Assembly: GCA_003648125.1 (NCBI GenBank)
Contig: QMOE01000078.1
Location: 1-8,203, forward strand
Source of the DNA: Chloroflexota bacterium
GTDB taxonomy: Bacteria > Chloroflexota > Anaerolineae > B4-G1
Length of the DNA: 8,203 bases
Reading direction: 5' to 3'
The notes beneath the pieces are model-generated. The model had not been told where the DNA came from. It ran no database searches and was given only the letters and a program-made list of their open reading frames with translations. The position numbers were made by a program, and so were the translations under genes. Numbering within the stretch: position 1 is the first letter of the stretch; the number at the start of each line of letters is the position of its first letter. This document shows, in pieces, positions 6,594 through 8,203 of this stretch.

Positions 6594-7531
6594 AAAAGCA
6601 CTGGATGAACATCCTGCGGGTGCTGGTCAGCGTCGGCGCGTTGGCCTTCTTGTTCTGGCGGATCGGCCTGGGTGAGACGCTGGACGCGCTGCGCCGCGCC
6701 GACCTGCGCTATCTCCTGGCTGCTTTTCTGCTCTTTGTCCTCAGCCTGGGCATCCGGGCCGTTCGCTGGTTCGTTCTCCTGCGGGCGCTCGACCCGGCGG
6801 TTCCTTTCGGTCGCCTGCTGCGCCTCTACTTTGTGGGGCAGTTCTTTAGCAGCTTTCTCCCCAGCCAGTTCGGCGGCGACGTGGTGCGGGCGCTGGAGCT
6901 GACCCAGGATACCGACTCCTCCGCCTCCGTCGGCACAGTCCTGCTCGATAGGATGACTGGCCTGCTGGTGCTCTTTGTGATGGGGTTGGTGGTGTTGCCC
7001 TTTAACGCTGCCCGTATGGAACCCTGGCTGGTGTGGCTGTTGCTCGGTGTGGCGGGTGGGGGGTTGGTCGCCGGCGGGCTGGTGCTGGAGGGGCGCCTCC
7101 TGCGGCGGCTCACCCGCTGGCTGCCACCTGCCCTCTCGCTGGCGGTGCAGGGGCCGCTGGCAAAGGTCTACGCTGCCGTCACCGGCTGCGGCCGGCGGGC
7201 CGTGTTGAGCGCCTTTGGCGTCTCGGTGTTCTTTAACCTCGTCAACGTCCTCATCAACTGGCTGTGCGGGCAAGCGGTGGGGGCCGGAATCGGCCTGAGC
7301 TACTTTTTCGTCGCCACACCGCTGCTCTCCGTCTCCGGGCTGATTCTCTCCATCGGCGGGTGGGGGGTGAGGGAGGCGGTCAGTACGGCCATCTTTACCC
7401 CGGTGGGCGCGGGTGAGAACGTCGCGGCTGCGCTGGGCATGGCGCTGGGCGGCGTCACCCTGGCGGCGGGGCTCGTCGGCGGGGTGATTTATGGCATCGA
7501 AGGGTTGCGCGGCCTGCGGACACGTTGTTAA
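6590..7531 (+). CDS. Flippase-like membrane protein (LPG synthase TM / UPF0104 family)
   Basis: 313-aa integral membrane protein of the flippase-like domain family (Pfam LPG_synthase_TM, PF03706, TIGR00374-like). Seen: an N-terminal TM directly after VKKHW; LGIRAVRWFVLL; the family signature FFSSFLPSQFGGDVVRA (85-101); LLDRMTGLL (118-126); and near the C-terminus IGGWGVREA (255-263), the usual GG.G.RE motif. About seven or eight hydrophobic segments are visible and there is no C-terminal lysyl-transferase domain, so it is the stand-alone form, at normal length. Stand-alone members occur in glycan and hopanoid loci and are thought to move or bind lipid-linked substrates; AglD-type archaeal relatives act in N-glycosylation. 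Here it follows two GT-C-type genes and a YfhO-like gene in overlapping array, so transport or provision of a lipid-linked sugar is a reasonable inference. It ends with TAA, and an 81-bp gap follows. Family assignment is firm, the exact activity is not. Confidence 0.87.
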   Translation: MKKHWMNILRVLVSVGALAFLFWRIGLGETLDALRRADLRYLLAAFLLFVLSLGIRAVRWFVLLRALDPAVPFGRLLRLYFVGQFFSSFLPSQFGGDVVRALELTQDTDSSASVGTVLLDRMTGLLVLFVMGLVVLPFNAARMEPWLVWLLLGVAGGGLVAGGLVLEGRLLRRLTRWLPPALSLAVQGPLAKVYAAVTGCGRRAVLSAFGVSVFFNLVNVLINWLCGQAVGAGIGLSYFFVATPLLSVSGLILSIGGWGVREAVSTAIFTPVGAGENVAAALGMALGGVTLAAGLVGGVIYGIEGLRGLRTRC

Positions 7532-7551
7532 AGCTCCCTGGCGCGGCTGGT

Positions 7552-7580
7552 TTGCCAGTCCCGCACAGCCGTGCTATCAT
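7552..7580 (+). promoter_or_regulatory. Predicted sigma-70 promoter for the GNAT gene
   Basis: TTGCCA (7552-7557, five of six matches to TTGACA) and TATCAT (7575-7580, five of six to TATAAT) are separated by exactly 17 nt. TG at 7572-7573 one base before the -10 makes an extended -10. A start near 7587 would give a leader of about 26 nt. It is the only gap longer than a few bases in the window, which supports a transcriptional restart. A small hairpin (GGCTGG TTTG CCAGTC, 7545-7560, one G-T pair) overlaps the -35 and has no T-run. Confidence 0.65.
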
Positions 7581-7599
7581 ATCTCCTGTCACATCCTCT

Positions 7600-7604
7600 G
7601 GAGG
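7600..7604 (+). promoter_or_regulatory. Strong Shine-Dalgarno for the gene at 7613
   Basis: GGAGG with an 8-nt spacer to ATG 7613. It is the best ribosome binding site in the window and fixes the start. The upstream genes rely on weaker sites and overlap coupling. Confidence 0.75.
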
Positions 7605-7612
7605 CCCCCAAA

Positions 7613-8203
7613 ATGACGCTATCCGTACATTCCTACCATGACGCCAGCGGCTTTGAGACTTTGGCTGGCGAATGGAATGACCTGCTGCACCGCTCCCCCG
7701 CCGACACCATTTTCCTCACGCTAGAGTACCAGCGCACCTGGTGGCACCACCTGGGCGAGGGTGAACTGCTCATCCTGGCCGTGCACGACGATGAGGAACT
7801 GGTCGGCATCGCGCCGCTTTTCGCCGTCGTCAATCCGCAGGGGCAGCGGGTGCTGGCGACCGTCGGCTGTGTAGAGGTCTCCGATTACCTCGACCTCATC
7901 GTGGCCCGGGGGCGGGAAAGTGATGTTTACGGGGCGCTGGTGGACTATCTGGCGGGGGGCGAGGTGGAATGGGACGTGCTTGACCTGTGCAACGTTCACC
8001 AGGATTCGTCCACGCTGGAGCTGCTGCCCGCGCTGGTCGAGGCGCGGGGCTGGGCCATTGAGATGGCGCGGGACGATGTCTGCCCCGTCGTACAGTTGCC
8101 CGGCACGTGGGACGAGTACCTGCAAATGCTGAGCAAAAAGCAGCGGCACGAGGTGCGGCGCAAGATACGCCGGATCCAAGCCCAGGCCGAGGCCCATTGG
8201 TAC
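7613..8203 (+). CDS. FemAB/CelD-like GNAT acyltransferase, N-terminal part (3' end outside window)
   Basis: The frame opens at ATG 7613 and stays open to the window edge, giving 197 codons without a stop. Seen: an N-terminal segment beginning MTLSVHSY with FLTLEYQRTWWHHLG; a strand run LLILAVHDDEELVGIAPLF (GIAPLF at 65-70); SDYLDLIV (90-97); VLDLCNV; and VQLPGTWDEYLQML followed by SKKQRHEVRRKIRR (174-187). This order matches the Acetyltransf_6 (PF13480) / BioF2-like proteins often called CelD or FemAB-like, in which a basic SKK.R...RRK segment begins the second GNAT lobe. Full members are usually about 330-400 aa, so roughly half, including much of the acyl-CoA site, lies beyond the window. 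Such proteins occur in exopolysaccharide and cell-wall loci and may N-acylate amino sugars or related groups. It has its own promoter and GGAGG site, so it may start a second transcript. Substrate unknown. Confidence 0.85.
   Translation, partial: MTLSVHSYHDASGFETLAGEWNDLLHRSPADTIFLTLEYQRTWWHHLGEGELLILAVHDDEELVGIAPLFAVVNPQGQRVLATVGCVEVSDYLDLIVARGRESDVYGALVDYLAGGEVEWDVLDLCNVHQDSSTLELLPALVEARGWAIEMARDDVCPVVQLPGTWDEYLQMLSKKQRHEVRRKIRRIQAQAEAHWY

Noticed and set aside
6476..7273. Long minus-strand open frame (265 codons)
   Set aside because: It lies across a well-supported membrane protein gene on the + strand, and its product is Gln/Pro/His-rich low complexity, typical of an antisense shadow in GC-rich DNA.
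7545..7560. Hairpin GGCTGG TTTG CCAGTC as a terminator for the upstream operon
   Set aside because: The stem is only six pairs with one G-T and no T-run follows. The segment overlaps the predicted -35 box instead.
7721..8197. Minus-strand open frame (158 codons) opposite the GNAT gene
   Set aside because: The opposite strand encodes a recognisable Acetyltransf_6-like protein with promoter and ribosome binding site; the minus frame has neither.

Overview
The window is a G+C-rich bacterial segment. It holds one uninterrupted run of genes on the + strand and no detectable RNA gene, transposon or CRISPR array. Protein style suggests a Chloroflexota bacterium (Anaerolineae-like): several large multi-membrane-span glycosyltransferase-type proteins in a row, WNPYLFSG/NPQ..LFYPP motifs in a YfhO-like protein, and beta-rich tails of the 'TLYWR.L...VF.HLL' type. 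That assignment comes from family style, not from a marker gene.

Layout: (i) 2-127, the last 41 codons of an upstream, probably membrane-associated protein; (ii) 129-2141, a GT-C membrane glycosyltransferase with a soluble C-terminal half; (iii) 2138-4414, a YfhO-like multi-span protein; (iv) 4404-6593, a second GT-C/DUF2142-like protein ending in two tandem beta-rich modules; (v) 6590-7531, a flippase-like (LPG synthase TM/UPF0104) membrane protein; (vi) an 81-bp gap carrying a near-consensus sigma-70 promoter; (vii) 7613 to the window end, the N-terminal half of a FemAB/CelD-like GNAT acyltransferase.

Genes (i)-(v) are packed with a 1-nt gap or with 4-, 11- and 4-nt overlaps, so they look like one translationally coupled operon. 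Taken together they suggest lipid-carrier-dependent surface glycan assembly. GT-C enzymes normally use polyprenyl-phosphate sugars on the outer face of the membrane, the flippase-like protein belongs to a family linked to polyprenyl/lipid-carrier glycan systems, and FemAB/CelD-like GNATs occur in exopolysaccharide and cell-wall loci. The substrate cannot be read from the sequence.

The most interesting observations are a homologous beta-rich module present three times (once in gene ii, twice in gene iv), a perfect 10-bp-arm palindrome with a 1-nt centre inside gene iv, and a clear transcriptional restart before the GNAT gene. I found no convincing evidence of a wholly new system. The shared module is the best candidate for undescribed function.
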